Positions 26,440-36,028 are shown, counted from the first letter of the stretch. The stretch: DNA of 64,000 bases from DATDDB01 sp035260545 (GCA_035260545.1 DATFUZ010000040.1:5686-69685), one strand, 5' to 3'. Numbers and translations: made by a program. The notes: generated from the sequence alone by a model not told the origin.

Positions 26440-26955
26440 TCATTCCAGCCCCTCCATCCCCAGCGCCTGGCGCGCGTGGTGGTACAGGCGCAGCAGATAG
26501 CGCAGACCGATCAGGACGAAGGCCATGGGCAGGATGATGGCCGCTACCCACACCGGAAGCCGGCCGAACGCCATTTCGCCAGAGACGTGCGAGGCCAGCA
26601 CGTAGCGCACCGATTCCCACGCCAGCATCGCGCACACGCCCACGGTGAACAGGTCGGTGAGCGCGTTGACCAGCGGCTTGGCGCGGCCCGGCAGCCAGCG
26701 CGCGACGGCGTCCACATGGATATGCTTGCCCTCGCGGCTTGCCGCCACTGCACCCAGGAAGGCCACCCACAGCACCAGCAGGCGCAGCAGATCGTCCGCC
26801 CCGTCTATGCTGGTATGGGCGAAATTGCGCAGCAGGATCTGGGTGGCCGCGAGCAGCACCATCAACGCCAGCATGAAGATGAGCAGGACGTTTTCCGTCC
26901 AGGTGATGATGTTGATCAGGCGCGCAATGGCGGGCGGCAGGTGACGCGGCGTCAT
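26440..26955 (-). CDS. dctQ: TRAP transporter small permease DctQ
   Basis: A 171-residue membrane protein with four predicted helices. The central region (GADDLLRLLVLWVAFLGAVAASREGKHIHVDAV) is the DctQ signature. It assembles with DctM to receive ligand from the DctP subunit. It sits between dctP and dctM, 37 bp after dctP. Confidence 0.93.
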   Translation of the reverse strand: MTPRHLPPAIARLINIITWTENVLLIFMLALMVLLAATQILLRNFAHTSIDGADDLLRLLVLWVAFLGAVAASREGKHIHVDAVARWLPGRAKPLVNALTDLFTVGVCAMLAWESVRYVLASHVSGEMAFGRLPVWVAAIILPMAFVLIGLRYLLRLYHHARQALGMEGLE

Positions 26956-26992
26956 AAGCGAACGGTCGTATGTGTACGGTCGGCGCGTGCGC

Positions 26993-28000
26993 TCACTGGC
27001 CCGGGTGGCTGCGGCGGTAGTCCTTCAGGTAGCCGCGCAGTTCCTTCACCAGCGCGGCCGACACCACCCCCTCGCGGGCCAGCTTGTTGATGGTCTGGTC
27101 GGCGGCAGTGCGCAGCTTGGCGACCTCCGCAGGCGGCAGCTCGATGAACACGATGCCCTGCTTGCGCAGCGCCTCATGCGCGGCCTGGTCATCGACGCGC
27201 GCCTTTTTGTTCATGTCGGCATACACCCGCTCCATCACCTCGCGCACCACGGCCTGGTCGGCCGGCGCCAGCGAGGCAAAGAACTTCTTGTCCACCGCCA
27301 GCGCGCCGAAGACATACACGGTAGGCACATCCACCAGGTATTTGACGCGGGTGTGCCATTGCATGGCGATCGCACCCTCTGCCGGCGCGCCTACGGTGGT
27401 AATCAGCCCGGTTTGCAGGCCGGTGAGCACATCGGTGAGCGGCAGCGGCACCGATGCCGCGCCCAGCGTATCGAACATCGCGCGCGAGATTTCGTCGCCT
27501 TCCGGCACCCATATCTTCTGCGATTTCAGGTCGGCGATGCTGCGGATCGGCGAACTCGACATCAGGTAGGCAAAGCCGCCATCCGTGAAGCCGAAGGTCA
27601 CGAAGCCCGCCGCATCCAGCCCCTGCGCCAACTCCTTGTCCATGTGGGCGCGCACGTAATCCAGTTCGCCATAGGAGCGGAACAGCATGGGCAGGCTGTA
27701 GAGGTGCGCGCTGGGGTAGATGTCCGCCAGCGCCCCGCCGGTGAGCGCCCCGCCCTGCAACTGGCCGGCGCGTATCTTGCGCAGCACCACGCGGTCGCTG
27801 CCCATCACGCCGCCGGCATAGAAGCGCACTTTCACCCGTCCATCGGTGCGCTGCGCGATCTCGTCCGCGCCCTTGTGCAGCTCGTTCATCCACTCCGAGC
27901 CGTCGGGCGCCAGGGTGGCGATCTTCATGAGCGCGGCCTGCGCAGGCGCCAGCGGCGCAGCGAGCAGCGCGATGAGCATGATCGAAGTCAGTAAACGCAT
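26993..28000 (-). CDS. dctP: TRAP substrate-binding protein DctP family
   Basis: A 335-residue periplasmic protein with signal peptide MRLLTSIMLIALLAAPLAPAQA. Mature features are LKIATLAPDGSEWMN-like start, VKVRFYAGGVMGSDRVVLRKIRAGQLQGG and the ligand-gripping region SQKIWVPEGDEISRAMFDTLGA. The usual binding Arg is expected near KIWVPE but is not obvious, so the ligand may not be a simple carboxylate. It follows tatT by 44 bp; in Treponema the partner TatT (TP0956) binds this subunit (TP0957). Confidence 0.93.
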   Translation of the reverse strand: MRLLTSIMLIALLAAPLAPAQAALMKIATLAPDGSEWMNELHKGADEIAQRTDGRVKVRFYAGGVMGSDRVVLRKIRAGQLQGGALTGGALADIYPSAHLYSLPMLFRSYGELDYVRAHMDKELAQGLDAAGFVTFGFTDGGFAYLMSSSPIRSIADLKSQKIWVPEGDEISRAMFDTLGAASVPLPLTDVLTGLQTGLITTVGAPAEGAIAMQWHTRVKYLVDVPTVYVFGALAVDKKFFASLAPADQAVVREVMERVYADMNKKARVDDQAAHEALRKQGIVFIELPPAEVAKLRTAADQTINKLAREGVVSAALVKELRGYLKDYRRSHPGQ

Positions 28001-28044
28001 TTTTTGTCCCTCTCGGGCCGTACGGCCGCTATATTGTTGTTGAT

Positions 28045-28917
28045 TCAGAAATAGGAATCGGCGCTCGCCAGCAGCTCGCGCGCCTGGCGCTGCGCCAGCA
28101 CATTGCGCAGGGTCATGCCGGGCACGTCGGGATCGGCGGCCAGCACCTCCTTCAGCAGCTTGTCGTGCAGCTCGCGGTTGTAGGTGATGCGCGCATAGTG
28201 CTGCGCATATTCCACCTTCACCATCAGGTCGCGTCCGCCGGAAAGCGCCAGCGCCCGCTCGAAATGGGCGCGCCCCTCTTCCGGCTTGCCGCCCAGCGCG
28301 GGCGGCAGCAGCGTGTCGATGACCCCCAGGTACAGATGGGCCTCGCCGTGGTTATAGGTTTCGTCCACCGCCACCACATGGGCCATCACCGCCTTCACCT
28401 TGGGCAGCGCGGCCAGCGCATTCCAGTCGCTGCTGTTGGCCTGTATCCAGCCGGCCCATGCCGCGCCGCCGTCGAACAGCACCGGCAAATCCGCCGCCTT
28501 GAGCCCGCCGATGGCGCGCACGAAATCGCCGTAGGACAGCGCCCACACCCCGCACAAGCGTGCCTCATGCACGCACAGCGCGCGGTCTGCATAATCGCGC
28601 GCCTTGAGGGTCAGCCGCTTGATACGCGCCGGGTCCTTGACGAAGGCGCCGGCATAAGCGCCATACAGCTCGCTGCCGGTGAGCAGCGCGTGCTCGTTTT
28701 TCGGGTCGCCCTCTATCGTGCCGTCCACCATCAGCAGGTAGGAAGGCATGCCCGCGGCTACCGTATCGGGATCGTTCTCGTTGGCGATTGCCGTGGAAAT
28801 GTTACCGGCCAGCCGGTTGCTGGCGGAAGTCGCCAGGCTGGCGCAGCCGCCCAGCGCCAGCAGCGCCAGAAGCACCGCAGGCAGGCGAAAAATGCATAAC
28901 ACACTAAAACGGGACAT
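28045..28917 (-). CDS. TRAP-associated lipoprotein TatT
   Basis: A 290-residue lipoprotein with lipobox LALGGC (Cys25) and helical TPR-like repeats, containing GEAHLYLGVIDTLLPPALGGKPEEGRAHFERAL. It matches the T component described with Treponema TP0956, a trimeric TPR protein that partners the P subunit of a TRAP transporter and may deliver hydrophobic ligand. It opens the tatT-dctP-dctQ-dctM operon. The ATG at 28917 has no evident ribosome site, so the exact start is uncertain. Confidence 0.88.
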   Translation of the reverse strand: MSRFSVLCIFRLPAVLLALLALGGCASLATSASNRLAGNISTAIANENDPDTVAAGMPSYLLMVDGTIEGDPKNEHALLTGSELYGAYAGAFVKDPARIKRLTLKARDYADRALCVHEARLCGVWALSYGDFVRAIGGLKAADLPVLFDGGAAWAGWIQANSSDWNALAALPKVKAVMAHVVAVDETYNHGEAHLYLGVIDTLLPPALGGKPEEGRAHFERALALSGGRDLMVKVEYAQHYARITYNRELHDKLLKEVLAADPDVPGMTLRNVLAQRQARELLASADSYF

Positions 28918-29043
28918 GGTTTATTCGGTTAATTTTTCGCAAGCTAAACCATTTCCAGGACACGCGCAACCGCAGGTGTGTCATCCACCACACGCGGCGA
29001 GCTTGCGCCCGGTGACGATGCGGGCAACCGGGCGCGCACTGCG

Positions 29044-31434
29044 CTATTGCTGCTTCAGTTTCGCAAAAGCGGCAGCCATCGCCCCTTGCGACTCCGGCTG
29101 CCCGGACTTGCGTTGCGATCCCTGGCGGTTCGATTCATGGCGCTTATGCTGGGCGCTACGCTTCGCGTCCAGAGCCTTGTCGCCTGCGCTGGCGCGGGGT
29201 GCGCTGGTGCGCGCGCCATCGGCGGCGGAATCGGTGAGGCGCATGGTCAGCGAAATGCGCTTGCGCTTCTCGTCCACCTCCAGCACCTTCACCTTCACCA
29301 CCTGCCCCGCCTTCACCACGGTGTGCGGGTCCTTCACGAACTTATCCGCCAGCGCGGAGATGTGCACCAGGCCATCCTGGTGCACGCCGATGTCCACAAA
29401 GGCGCCGAAGGCCGCGACGTTGGTCACCACGCCTTCCAGGATCATGTCGGGTTTGAGGTCGCGAATTTCCTCCACGCCCTCCTTGAAGGTCGCCGTGGTG
29501 AATTCCGGGCGCGGGTCGCGGCCCGGCTTGTCCAGTTCCTTAAGGATGTCGGTGACGGTGGGCACGCCGAATTTCTCGTCCGCATACTTCGCCGGCGTCA
29601 GCTTCTTCAGCAGCGCGGAATCGCCGATGACCTCCTTCACGCTCTTCTGGATGTCGGCCAGGATCTTCTCCACCACGGGGTAGGATTCCGGGTGCACCCC
29701 CGAGGCGTCCAGCGGATTTTCGCCGTTCATGATGCGCAAGAAACCCGCCGCCTGCTCGAAGGTCTTGTCGCCCAGGCGCGGCACATTCTTCAGCGCATCG
29801 CGCGAGGGGAACATGCCATGCGCATCGCGGTAGCTCACGATGGCTTGCGCGACACTAGAAGTCAGCCCGGACACGCGCGCCAGCAGGGGCGCGGAAGCGG
29901 TATTCACGTCCACGCCCACCGCGTTCACGCAGTCTTCCACCACCGCGTCGAGCTGGCGCGCAAGCTGCACCTGGCTCACGTCGTGCTGGTACTGGCCCAC
30001 GCCTATCGACTTGGGATCGATCTTCACCAGCTCGGCCAGCGGGTCTTGCAGGCGGCGCGCGATGGAAACCGCGCCGCGCAGGCTCACATCCATGTCCGGC
30101 AATTCGCGCGAGGCGTATTCCGAGGCGGAATACACCGAGGCGCCCGCCTCCGACACCACGATCTTGGTGAGCTTGAGGTCGGCCCGGGCCTTGATCAGGT
30201 CCTGCGCCAATTTATCCGTCTCGCGCGAGCCGGTGCCGTTGCCGATGGAAATGAGCGCGACGTTGTGCTTCTCCGCCAGCCCGGCCAGCGTGGCGAGCGA
30301 CTTGCCCCATTCGTTCTTGGGCTCGTGCGGATAGATCACCGCCGTATCCACCACCTTGCCCGTGGCATCCACCACGGCCACCTTCACCCCGGTGCGCAGG
30401 CCGGGGTCCAGCCCCATGGTGGCGCGCGGCCCGGCGGGTGCGGCGAGCAGCAGGTCTTTCAGGTTGCGGGCGAAGACCTTGATCGCCTCCGCCTCGGCGC
30501 GCTCGCGCAAGGCGCCCATCAGCTCGGAATCCAGGTGCAAGAAGCTCTTCACGCGCCAGGTCCAGCGCACCACCTCGTTCAGCCACTTATCCGCCGGGCG
30601 GCCCTGGTTAGTGACACCGAAACGCTTGGCGATGCGGCCCTCGCAGGGATTGAGCGGCGCATCCCACTTGGGCTTTTCCGCTTCGCTATCCAGGCGCAGG
30701 GTGACGGTGAGCATCTCCTCGCGGCGGCCGCGCAGCATGGCCAGCGCCCGGTGCGAGGGGATGGCCGAGAGCGGCTCGTCGTAATTGAAATAGTCGGCGT
30801 ATTTCGCGGCGGCCTCCTCCTTGCCCTCCGCCACCTTCGTTTCCACCACGCCATGCTCCTGCACATAGCTGCGCAGCTCCTGCAGCAGCTCGGCATCCTC
30901 GGCGAACTTGTCCATCAGGATGTGGCGCGCGCCTTCCAGCGCGGCCTTGGTATCGGCCACGCCGGGGTTGTCGCCATTCTCCGTGGTGAAGGCGGGCTTG
31001 AGGTATTTCGCCGCCTCCTCTTCCGGGTTCAGCATGGGATTGGCCAGCAGATCGGTGGCCAGCGGCTCCAGCCCCGCCTCGATGGCGATCTGCGCCTTGG
31101 TGCGGCGCTTGGGCTTGTAAGGCAGGTAAAGGTCTTCGAGGCGCGTCTTGTCCTCCGCCGTGCTCACCGCCTGCAAAAGCTCCGGCGTCATTTTTCCTTG
31201 TTCCGTGATGGAAGCGATGATCGCCGCACGCCGCTCCTCCAGCTCGCGCAGATAGCGCAGGCGCTCCTCCAGCATGCGCAACTGCGTGTCGTCCAGGCCG
31301 CCCGTCACCTCCTTGCGGTAACGCGCGATGAAGGGCACGGTCGCCCCCTCGTCCAATAGGGCGATGGCAGCGGCGACCTGGCGGGGATTGGCGGAAATCT
31401 CGGTGGCAATGCGGTGTTCGATGGAAGGAAGCAT
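29044..31434 (-). CDS. tex: RNA-binding transcriptional accessory protein Tex
   Basis: A 796-residue Tex protein with N-terminal helical domain (RIATEISANPRQVAAAIALLDEGATVPFIARYRKE), YqgF/RNase H-like core (ATMGLDPGLRTGVKVAVVDATG), tandem helix-hairpin-helix (VNTASAPLLARVSGLT) and C-terminal S1 domain (LEGVVTNVAAFGAFVDIG). A basic Ala/Ser/Lys-rich tail extends past S1. It is a conserved nucleic-acid-binding protein linked to transcription and RNA turnover. Monocistronic here. Confidence 0.96.
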   Translation of the reverse strand: MLPSIEHRIATEISANPRQVAAAIALLDEGATVPFIARYRKEVTGGLDDTQLRMLEERLRYLRELEERRAAIIASITEQGKMTPELLQAVSTAEDKTRLEDLYLPYKPKRRTKAQIAIEAGLEPLATDLLANPMLNPEEEAAKYLKPAFTTENGDNPGVADTKAALEGARHILMDKFAEDAELLQELRSYVQEHGVVETKVAEGKEEAAAKYADYFNYDEPLSAIPSHRALAMLRGRREEMLTVTLRLDSEAEKPKWDAPLNPCEGRIAKRFGVTNQGRPADKWLNEVVRWTWRVKSFLHLDSELMGALRERAEAEAIKVFARNLKDLLLAAPAGPRATMGLDPGLRTGVKVAVVDATGKVVDTAVIYPHEPKNEWGKSLATLAGLAEKHNVALISIGNGTGSRETDKLAQDLIKARADLKLTKIVVSEAGASVYSASEYASRELPDMDVSLRGAVSIARRLQDPLAELVKIDPKSIGVGQYQHDVSQVQLARQLDAVVEDCVNAVGVDVNTASAPLLARVSGLTSSVAQAIVSYRDAHGMFPSRDALKNVPRLGDKTFEQAAGFLRIMNGENPLDASGVHPESYPVVEKILADIQKSVKEVIGDSALLKKLTPAKYADEKFGVPTVTDILKELDKPGRDPRPEFTTATFKEGVEEIRDLKPDMILEGVVTNVAAFGAFVDIGVHQDGLVHISALADKFVKDPHTVVKAGQVVKVKVLEVDEKRKRISLTMRLTDSAADGARTSAPRASAGDKALDAKRSAQHKRHESNRQGSQRKSGQPESQGAMAAAFAKLKQQ

Positions 31435-31673
31435 GTGAGTCTGTTTCTGTTATATTGATGCTAATGCACTGAAAGAGTTATGCGTTTTGATTAAACCGGA
31501 ACAACAGCGCGGGAATGGGACGTGCTGAAACGGAGAACAAGGGGTGCATTATGCCTTGGGGACGAAGAATTTTGAAGTTGACGAAGCCAGATCGCGCCGA
31601 TCTTTCAACCGCACACCAGCACAGATCTCACGAACCGCCCGTAACCCAACGTTGAACGAAAACGAGGCTTGAA

Positions 31674-34600
31674 ATGAATACTGGCAGTTCGCGCGCGGAC
31701 AACGCAATTCGTTCCTTTTTTCGCCAGCTCAGGGGGCTGAATGAACGCAGGAGGGAGAACACGCCGCCCGACGAGGGGGCGCCGTATAATGATTTGGCGC
31801 CGGTAGATAATGCTGACGAAGACAACAAGTACTGCGAAGCCCTGAAATGGGCACTGGGAAATGAAAAGATAAAGAACATTGCGATTACCGGGCCCTTTGG
31901 ATCCGGGAAAAGCAGTGTGCTGAGAACATTCGAAGGAAAGCACAAGAAATATAAATACCTGAACATTTCATTAGGAACGTTCAAGGATGACTTGGAGAGA
32001 GACAATTCTGACGAAGATCGGAACTCGTTAATTGAGAAAAGCATTCTTCAGCAAATTTTCTATCGCGTCCAAGGCGACGCAATCCCGTACTCGAGGCTCG
32101 CCCGAATCAGCAATGACAACTTCTTTAGCTATCTGCCCTCTTCCGTCGCGATAGTTGTGTGGATCGGCGCATGCCTGTTTTTATATCTACATCGAACTGA
32201 ACTCGATCTATCTCTTGCCCGCAGCATCACGGCGAAAACCATTCCTACGCAGGTACTAGGCCTAACATTTGCAATCGGTCTCGTTGCGTTCGTAAATAAG
32301 ACACTCAGGATATTAAAGCACTCGAGGCTTAATGAGATCAGCATATCAACCGGAAAGCTCAAATTTGACGATACCTCCGGCACTTCAATATTGAATAGAC
32401 ACTTAGACGAAATCCTTTATTTCTTCGAGAAAACGAAATTCGACGTCGTTACCATAGAGGACCTAGATCGGTTTGATGAAGTTGACATATTTATCAAACT
32501 CCGGGAATTAAACACACTAATAAACAACTCAGACCAGGTTCGGCGCAAGATCGTTTTCATCTACGCGATCAGGGACGAGGTTTTCACCGACTCCACTCGC
32601 ACGAAGTTCTTTGATTTCATTCTCCCTATCATCCCTGTAATTAACGCATCCAACTCAGGCGAAATACTTTTCCGAAAATTATCCTCGTTGACCAACTCCA
32701 TCGACCGGCAATTCATCAGCGACATCACCCTTTACATTGACGACATGAGGATGCTGAAGAACATCTACAACGAGTTCAAAATTTACAGGGCCAAACTCGG
32801 AAAAATCGGCGACATTGACTTACCCTTGGACAAGCTACTTGGATTCATTGTTTACAAAAACAAGTACCCGGACGATTTCGCTATCCTGAACGTAGACAAA
32901 GGGATGGTCGCAGATACCTTCAATAATAAGCGGAAGATCATCGAGGAAATCGTATTAGAAAAAGAGGCTGAAAAGCAGAAACTAAGAGTAGATCTTGAGG
33001 CTGCGGAAAACGAAATTGCTCAGTCAATTAAGGAGTTGCGACTGTGCTACATAGGTGAACTTACCGCATTGAGACCGGGCGTCGCGTCTCTTCGCCTTGG
33101 GCATCAGCAGGTCGCCATTACCGGGCTCCTGCAAGACTCCGCCTTTAATGAATTCAAATCAAGCGCAGGGAGCTTTTCGCTCCTCAACAGCCAAGGCCTC
33201 CAAATTTCCCCTCCCATTTCATTTGCGGAAGTTGAGAAAGCCTTAGACTCCAGGCTCACGTACGACCAAAGAGAGCATCTTATTAACTCAAGAATGAGCG
33301 CTGTTGAAGGCGTCAAGAATAAAATTCAAAGGCTGACGCAAGAACTCCAAGACATGCACTCATGGAGCGTCAAAGAACTGCTGGAACAATCTACATCCGG
33401 AGCGGAAAGCGTATTCTCTGATAAGCGATACGCTGACAAGAAACTTCTACAGTACTTAATTCGATACGGGTATATAGATGAAATGTACCACTCTTTCATT
33501 TCATACTTTTACGAGGGGAACCTTACAAAGCAAGACATGGCCTTTATCCTAAGCGTCAAAAATCAGGAGCCACTTGATTTCTCATATCCATTATTTAATC
33601 GAGAAGAGGTAATCGGGAGGCTCGGCGGCGCGGATTTCTCCAAGAGGGCAAGCCTAAACTTTGACTTGCTCGAGACGCTTCTTGCGAATCGAATTCACGC
33701 CGTCGATTTGAAGTCGCTTCTAAACCAGGTAAGCACCGCGGCTGACGCGTTAGAGTTCATTGACGGTTTCTTGGCAAGAAAGAGAGCTAGCGGGCAAAGG
33801 CTCATCCAAGAATTGTGCGCGTCCTGGCCAAAGTTCTGGCAAAGCATTTCTCAAGATTCCGGATACCCAAAGGGGAAGCTTGACGAATATATGAAAATGA
33901 TTATCACGTATGCGGAAATAGAAGATATATCCCGCATGAACGTCGACTCATCCCTAACCTTATCCATTTCAGAATGCGATGACTTTCTCGCATTAATGTC
34001 TGACGCAGAAGATGCAGACAAGATTAAGGACGCTCTGTCCGCGCTCGAAATCCGCCTCAATCGCATAAATTCGCCTGATACCAATCCTGACCTTTTTGCA
34101 TTCGTGCTCCAAATGAGCATGTACCAGATTAACGCACAAACAATTGAAGCCATCATCCGGTACACCAACCCCGATGGGTATGACGCAAACGCTCTCAACA
34201 ACTCAAACTACAGTGCAATTATCCAATCGAACTGCACTCCCCTGATTAGCCACATTGACGAGGCGGTGGACAACTACGTCCGCGATGTATTTCTCACCAT
34301 CGAAACCAACACTCACGAATCCGAGGGTGCCATCGTCCGCCTACTAAACAATAAGCGACTAGATGACAATCTAAAGCAATCGATACTAGAAAAGGAGGTA
34401 ACCCAGTTACGTGACCTCTCTAACGTAGAGGACTCAGATCTCTGGCACCACATTTTTTTCCTGTCGCGAGTGCAACCTACGTGGGAAAATGTACTAATTT
34501 ACTTTGGCGAAGGGCCAACACTCGACGACTATGCTATAAGCTACTTGAATCGCAAGGATAACTACGCTGTACTATCAGCGATTCCGCTAAAGGATGAGCA

Positions 34601-35321
34601 GAACGACGAAGCCGTCGATATGCTGTCACGATCCATCATTGAGTGTGCACAGCTGACAGACGACGCTTACGGCTGCCTAGTCAAGGCGATCCAATTCAAT
34701 TACGGTGACATCAACTTTCATGACCTTAGGGGCACACAGGTAACCCAGTTGATTAATAACCAGTTGATAGCGCTTACCAGAGATAACTTTCAAAGTCTCA
34801 AGTCAGGCTTCAACGATGAGTACCCGCGCTGGCTTGAGCTTAATATTGGCGATCTCATAGGGGATCTTAGTTCGTATGAACTAGACGCGCCCGCGCTAAC
34901 CTATCTACTGGAATCACACTCGATATCCAACGTGGACAAGGCGACAATTGCAGCGGCCAACGCTGCCGTTTTTGAAAATAACGACGAGATCACCAAAATC
35001 GCCTATCAGGTGTTTTCCGAGGAGTCTGATAGGGTTCAACTGCATCCTGAACTCTTGCGCACCCTATTAAAGCAGGACGTAAAGCTAACAAAGAAGATCA
35101 AGCTGTTGACTACCCAACTGGATCACCTAGAGCACGAGGCCGCCATTTCCATTCTCACCCTCCTAGGAGATTACGCAACCCCACTATTAAGTAGCCAGCA
35201 AGTAGTTTGGGCGGATAGCGCCAGCAATAGAGCATTTGCCGAGAAGCTTGTCGCGAAGTCAATTGTTTCCTCGTATAAAGCTGAAATGGACAAACTTCGG
35301 CTATACCCTAAAAGATCCTGA
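31674..35321 (+). CDS. YobI/KAP-type membrane P-loop NTPase, putative defence protein
   Basis: A 1215-residue protein. Walker A GPFGSGKSS at 73-81 is followed by YKYLNISLGTF. Two hydrophobic segments (about 153-172 and 191-207) lie between Walker A and the Walker B FDVVTIEDLDRFD (256-268), the hallmark of KAP-family NTPases; AIRDE (298-302) looks like a sensor. A coiled coil spans about 413-455. The remaining ~750 residues are helical with no domain I recognise. The opening DEDNKYCEALKWALGNEKIKNIAITGP matches the YobI-like group as I recall it. GAGG lies seven bases before the ATG. Codon use (many ATA, AGA, TTA) and AT content differ sharply from neighbours, indicating transfer. No obvious partner gene. 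Antiviral role is inference from the KAP family (for example PifA exclusion). Confidence 0.8.
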   Translation: MNTGSSRADNAIRSFFRQLRGLNERRRENTPPDEGAPYNDLAPVDNADEDNKYCEALKWALGNEKIKNIAITGPFGSGKSSVLRTFEGKHKKYKYLNISLGTFKDDLERDNSDEDRNSLIEKSILQQIFYRVQGDAIPYSRLARISNDNFFSYLPSSVAIVVWIGACLFLYLHRTELDLSLARSITAKTIPTQVLGLTFAIGLVAFVNKTLRILKHSRLNEISISTGKLKFDDTSGTSILNRHLDEILYFFEKTKFDVVTIEDLDRFDEVDIFIKLRELNTLINNSDQVRRKIVFIYAIRDEVFTDSTRTKFFDFILPIIPVINASNSGEILFRKLSSLTNSIDRQFISDITLYIDDMRMLKNIYNEFKIYRAKLGKIGDIDLPLDKLLGFIVYKNKYPDDFAILNVDKGMVADTFNNKRKIIEEIVLEKEAEKQKLRVDLEAAENEIAQSIKELRLCYIGELTALRPGVASLRLGHQQVAITGLLQDSAFNEFKSSAGSFSLLNSQGLQISPPISFAEVEKALDSRLTYDQREHLINSRMSAVEGVKNKIQRLTQELQDMHSWSVKELLEQSTSGAESVFSDKRYADKKLLQYLIRYGYIDEMYHSFISYFYEGNLTKQDMAFILSVKNQEPLDFSYPLFNREEVIGRLGGADFSKRASLNFDLLETLLANRIHAVDLKSLLNQVSTAADALEFIDGFLARKRASGQRLIQELCASWPKFWQSISQDSGYPKGKLDEYMKMIITYAEIEDISRMNVDSSLTLSISECDDFLALMSDAEDADKIKDALSALEIRLNRINSPDTNPDLFAFVLQMSMYQINAQTIEAIIRYTNPDGYDANALNNSNYSAIIQSNCTPLISHIDEAVDNYVRDVFLTIETNTHESEGAIVRLLNNKRLDDNLKQSILEKEVTQLRDLSNVEDSDLWHHIFFLSRVQPTWENVLIYFGEGPTLDDYAISYLNRKDNYAVLSAIPLKDEQNDEAVDMLSRSIIECAQLTDDAYGCLVKAIQFNYGDINFHDLRGTQVTQLINNQLIALTRDNFQSLKSGFNDEYPRWLELNIGDLIGDLSSYELDAPALTYLLESHSISNVDKATIAAANAAVFENNDEITKIAYQVFSEESDRVQLHPELLRTLLKQDVKLTKKIKLLTTQLDHLEHEAAISILTLLGDYATPLLSSQQVVWADSASNRAFAEKLVAKSIVSSYKAEMDKLRLYPKRS

Positions 35322-35438
35322 AATAATCAACAATTAGGCTCAGACTCCACCTTTCCGCGACTACCGTCAGCCCTCCAATACTAAAGCGGCGGGTCAGTCC
35401 TCCCGCCCGACAGAGCAGGTCTACGCGACAACAAGAAT

Positions 35439-35498
35439 TCAAAAGATGCGGTTCTTGCGGCATCGCATCCTGCATTGCCGCCTAACCGCATCTTGAAC
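35439..35498. repeat. Long inverted repeat 3' of the NTPase gene
   Basis: AAGATGCGGTT (35443-35453) and AACCGCATCTT (35484-35494) form an 11-bp perfect stem, extendable by TTCAA/TTGAA with a two-base bulge. The 30-base loop can pair further (GGCAT with ATTGCC). It lies 120 bp after the NTPase stop and overlaps the small convergent gene's end at 35500. No T-tract follows, so it is not a classical terminator. Confidence 0.6.
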
Positions 35499-35499
35499 G

Positions 35500-35802
35500 C
35501 TAGTGCAGGAAGGGCTGGACGAAGGCGGCCAGTTCGCTGGCGGCGAATTCGCTGGTGTCGAGGTGGAGCCTGGCCCAGTTGTTGAGGAGCTGGCGTTCCT
35601 TGCTGTTTGGCGGGCGCGCGGTGCTGGCCGTGCCCGGGCAGCCGGGGGTGGCGAGGGTTAGGTGGATGTTTTCCTGGTCTATCTGGACGCTGGCGCACAC
35701 GAAGCCGGCAGTGGCGCGCTTGCGGTTGACCTGTTCGGTTATCCATGAGGACGAGATGTCGTGGTCTACCTTGGCATCCCGGTCTATGGTGACTCTAATC
35801 AT
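35500..35802 (-). CDS. Hypothetical protein, paralogue A
   Basis: A 100-residue protein starting MIRVTIDRDAKVDHDISSS, with AAGGAG before the ATG at 35802. It ends LHLDTSEFAASELAAFVQPFLH. No family recognised. The ORF at 39080-39412 shares its N-terminus (VTIDRDA, then ISS), its C-terminal part (HLDTSEFAASE versus HLNTNDLPASE) and a similar upstream region with a TATATAAAA-like box, so the two derive from a duplication. Mixed alpha/beta, soluble, no signal peptide. Confidence 0.65.
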   Translation of the reverse strand: MIRVTIDRDAKVDHDISSSWITEQVNRKRATAGFVCASVQIDQENIHLTLATPGCPGTASTARPPNSKERQLLNNWARLHLDTSEFAASELAAFVQPFLH

Positions 35803-35935
35803 GACGGTGCTCCTTGTCGGTGTGTTGCCTCCCTGGTGAGTTGGTGTTTTTGCGTTGGCTCTTTTATATGCCTGATGCATGCCGGGCGCAATGGGGCTGT
35901 GGCGCGGGCGCGACGGCTCTCTTGATTCGTACCAG

Positions 35936-36011
35936 CCCGGATGGAGCGCAGCGAAATCCGGGTAGTTTGTGCGGCAACACCAGTCCCGGATTTCATTTCT
36001 TTTCATCCGGG
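35936..36011. repeat. REP-like palindrome pair
   Basis: CCCGGAT (35936-35942) pairs with ATCCGGG (35956-35962) around GGAGCGCAGCGAA, the common proteobacterial REP-type palindrome. A second copy with the same arms, CCCGGAT (35985-35991) and ATCCGGG (36005-36011), lies 22 bp further. Together they resemble a BIME unit downstream of the gene ending at 36029. No REP-associated transposase is present in the window. Confidence 0.65.
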
Positions 36012-36028
36012 CTGCCTGGCTGGGGCCC

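Noticed and set aside
25149..26537. 462-codon His/Gln/Arg-rich frame on the plus strand
   Set aside because: Antisense to dctM; composition is the mirror of hydrophobic codons, not a metal-binding protein.
31552..31575. Small ORF after AAGGGG upstream of the NTPase gene
   Set aside because: It closes after seven codons when read carefully.
35439..35498. Integron attC site
   Set aside because: GTTAGGC-like bases occur in one arm, but the required RYYYAAC/GTTRRRY pair is not in the right order and no integrase is present.
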